Positions 62,846 through 64,000 of a stretch of 64,000 bases of DNA are shown here, piece by piece. The notes under the pieces are model-generated. The model was not told the DNA's origin and ran no database searches. It saw only the letters and a list, made by a program, of their open reading frames with translations. The translations under genes were made by a program, and so were the position numbers. Each line of letters begins with the position of its first letter. Positions within the stretch are counted from its first letter, which is position 1. This DNA comes from Coleofasciculus sp. LEGE 07092 (GTDB lineage: Bacteria; Cyanobacteriota; Cyanobacteriia; Cyanobacteriales; Coleofasciculaceae): contig NZ_JADEWY010000014.1 in assembly GCF_015207375.1 (NCBI RefSeq), positions 1-64,000 of the forward strand, read 5' to 3'.

Positions 62846-62906
62846 TAGCTGCTTTTTTATTGTGCAGCAAGCGGGTTCAGATGTAGAGGAGTGAATTTTG
62901 TCTAAG

Positions 62907-62943
62907 CAAGATCCCCGACTTCTTGAAGAAGTCGGGGATCTTG
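62907..62943. repeat. 37-nt perfect palindromic repeat
   Basis: CAAGATCCCCGACTTCTT (62907-62924), a single G, then its exact reverse complement (62926-62943). It is a well-known dispersed cyanobacterial hairpin and sits 24 bp upstream of the antitoxin ATG. Confidence 0.85.
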
Positions 62944-62966
62944 AGTACCTCACTCTAGTTGAGATT

Positions 62967-63221
62967 ATGGCAAACGTTAAAATGGCTATCTCACTGCCAG
63001 AATCTTTGTTTGAGCAAACAGAGATTCTGGCGAGTGAAATGAAGCTTTCTCGGAGTGGCTTAGTGGCACTGGCACTAGAAGAATTTATCCGTCGCCATGC
63101 TAACCGACAACTGCTAGAGCAAATTAATGAGGCGTATTCAGATTTTCCAGATTCGGAAGAACAAGCAATCCTTGGTCGGATGCGGCATTATCATCAGCAG
63201 ATTACGGAAGGGGAATGGTAA
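62967..63221 (+). CDS. Ribbon-helix-helix antitoxin (MazE/PemI-like)
   Basis: The 84-residue protein begins MANVKMAISLPESLFEQTEILASEMKLSRSGLVALALEEFI, an RHH DNA-binding motif, and has an acidic C-terminal tail (YSDFPDSEEQAILGRMRHYH). Such antitoxins repress their own operon and wrap around the toxin. It overlaps the toxin start by 7 bp. The start at 62967 is preferred to 62898, which would translate the palindromic repeat. Confidence 0.85.
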   Translation: MANVKMAISLPESLFEQTEILASEMKLSRSGLVALALEEFIRRHANRQLLEQINEAYSDFPDSEEQAILGRMRHYHQQITEGEW

Positions 63222-63454
63222 TCAATCAGGGGGATATCTTTTGGGTAGATTTGGGTGAACCTTCAGATTCAGAACCGGGGTATTATCATCCTCATGTGGT
63301 AATTCAAAATAATGCGTTCAATCGTAGTCGCATCAGTACGGTTGTGGTTTGTACATTAACTTCAAATTTGAGACGAGCGAAAGCACCAGGGAATGTTTTG
63401 TTAGAACTAGGGGAGGCTAATTTGCCAGAGCAAAGCCAGTCAGCCAGTGGTTAA
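63215..63454 (+). pseudogene. MazF/PemK-type endoribonuclease toxin, 3' end lost
   Basis: The 79-codon frame matches PemK/MazF: INQGDIFWVDLGEPSDSEPGYYHPHVVIQN, RISTVVVCTLTSNLRRAKAPGNVLLE, EANLPEQS. A full toxin continues VVNVSQ... for about 30 more residues, completing the fold. Here sequence from 63437 belongs to a hairpin repeat cluster (SQSASG, stop). The toxin is probably inactive or altered. Confidence 0.75.
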
Positions 63455-63554
63455 AACCACTGTCTTATAGCTAAAGTCGTCTAAAGACGACTGGATGAAA
63501 ATTTCAGTCCACTTCAGTGGACTTAAGCTATTAGCCCGGAGTTTTAACTCTGGG
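63445..63554. repeat. Four-hairpin REP-like cluster disrupting the PemK gene
   Basis: Four consecutive perfect or near-perfect palindromes: CAGTGGTTAAAACCACTG (63445-63462), AGTCGTCTAAAGACGACT (63475-63492), AGTCCACTTCAGTGGACT (63506-63523) and CCCGGAGTTTTAACTCTGGG (63535-63554). The third and fourth are known-looking cyanobacterial REP units, of the type associated with TnpA-REP transposases. Confidence 0.8.
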
Positions 63555-63702
63555 CGGGTTGTGTAGCTTGCTGAGAATGGTGCAAGACTCCTTGTCACCC
63601 CATTGTTTAAAAAAATTGAGTACAAAACTGCATAAGGGGATAGAGGGTGAGAGATATAGTGTCAGTGAATGATACAGTGCAATCCCTATCCCCGGTTGAG
63701 CC

Positions 63703-64000
63703 ATGCGTTTCTCAAGGTTTGGTCTTGTTAGCCTCGCTACTGTTCCTATTGCAATTATTCTGAATGTTGATGTGGGGTTTCCCAGTCGGTTGCTGGGTAG
63801 TGGTTTCGATTGGCAGTTAATTCAGCCGTCTCAGGTGTTGGCGCAGACACCGGAGGAGCGGAAAGCGGAAGCGGATCGATTGTTTAATCAGGGAATTGAA
63901 CAGTTTCAGACTAGTCAATTTGAAGCAGCATTACAGTCTTGGCAACAGGCACTGATAATAGTCCGAGCAATTAATGATCGTCTTGGTGAGGGAGCAGCGC
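63703..64000 (+). CDS. Start of a secreted TPR protein (cut by window end)
   Basis: From ATG 63703 the frame is open to the edge. It has a signal peptide-like start (MRFSRFGLVSLATVPIAIIL) and then EERKAEADRLFNQGIEQFQTSQFEAALQSWQQALIIVRAIND, the first TPR of the TPR/CHAT-type proteins common in cyanobacteria. The ORF is incomplete. Confidence 0.75.
   Translation, partial: MRFSRFGLVSLATVPIAIILNVDVGFPSRLLGSGFDWQLIQPSQVLAQTPEERKAEADRLFNQGIEQFQTSQFEAALQSWQQALIIVRAINDRLGEGAA

Overview
This window is chromosomal DNA of a cyanobacterium, most likely a filamentous or mat-forming type with a large genome. The evidence is the dense scatter of the HIP1 octamer GCGATCGC, the genes for a beta-carotene hydroxylase (crtR), the circadian/light output regulator RpaA, a COP23-domain protein, the cyanobacterial long LptC and a Ser/Thr kinase fused to TPRs, together with heptanucleotide repeats, small palindromic repeats and many MITE-like scars. 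No rRNA or tRNA gene was seen. Most intact genes are housekeeping genes in short transcription units. The accessory interest lies in the gaps.

Layout. 0.1-2.7 kb: RlpA-like protein (-) and purM (+). 2.8-4.3 kb: a graveyard holding a Uma2 nuclease tail and three MITE-like elements. 4.4-8 kb: metK with its terminator, cysC, a DUF423 protein and a truncated protein. 8.8-15 kb: an SLH/glycosyl-hydrolase-like surface protein, an FAD oxidoreductase and a family 2 glycosyltransferase. 15.4-22.2 kb: a DrrAB-type ABC exporter with a palindrome over its candidate promoter, bcp, cobQ, a ferredoxin and an esterase. 22.2-24.8 kb: a defence-like island with a collapsed MITE, a 21-bp tandem repeat, a CARF-like domain followed by a minimal CRISPR-polymerase (mCpol) palm domain split by one frameshift, and a VapBC-type toxin-antitoxin pair. 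24.9-30 kb: two short-chain dehydrogenases plus a flavin monooxygenase, then a UbiD-family decarboxylase. 29.8-30.3 kb: a decayed UPF0175/DUF3368 toxin-antitoxin pair between 49-bp direct repeats. 30.4-34.5 kb: a NYN nuclease with three OST-HTH-like domains and a membrane subtilase with a small partner. 34.5-40.8 kb: an hcp gene with an internal deletion, lptC, a LabA-like NYN protein, a relic of methionyl-tRNA synthetase, a hydrolase and a COP23 protein. 41-43 kb: crtR, an M28 peptidase and an orphan two-repeat CRISPR. 43.4-50.8 kb: dnaJ, dnaK, IS605/TPR scars, rpaA preceded by an HLR1-like site, and the kinase-TPR protein. 50.8-62 kb: a membrane cold-shock-domain protein, a phasin-like protein, queF, a GT39 transferase, a TM0106-type RecB-like nuclease, an HAD protein, a DUF1206 protein, nurA and xseB. 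62.4-64 kb: a second accessory patch with a truncated lipoprotein-like fragment, a MazEF/PemIK pair whose toxin 3' end is replaced by a four-hairpin REP-like cluster, and the start of a TPR protein.

The best candidate for an unusual system is the CARF-like/mCpol module at 22850-23955. It combines a nucleotide-sensing-like domain with a nucleotide-cyclase-like palm domain, has no cas genes beside it, and is followed by a toxin-antitoxin pair. A single-base frameshift separates the two halves in this sequence. Gene decay is the second theme: hcp lacks about 90 internal codons including one cluster ligand, a MetRS copy survives only as its C-terminal part, and two toxin genes are cut short at repeats.
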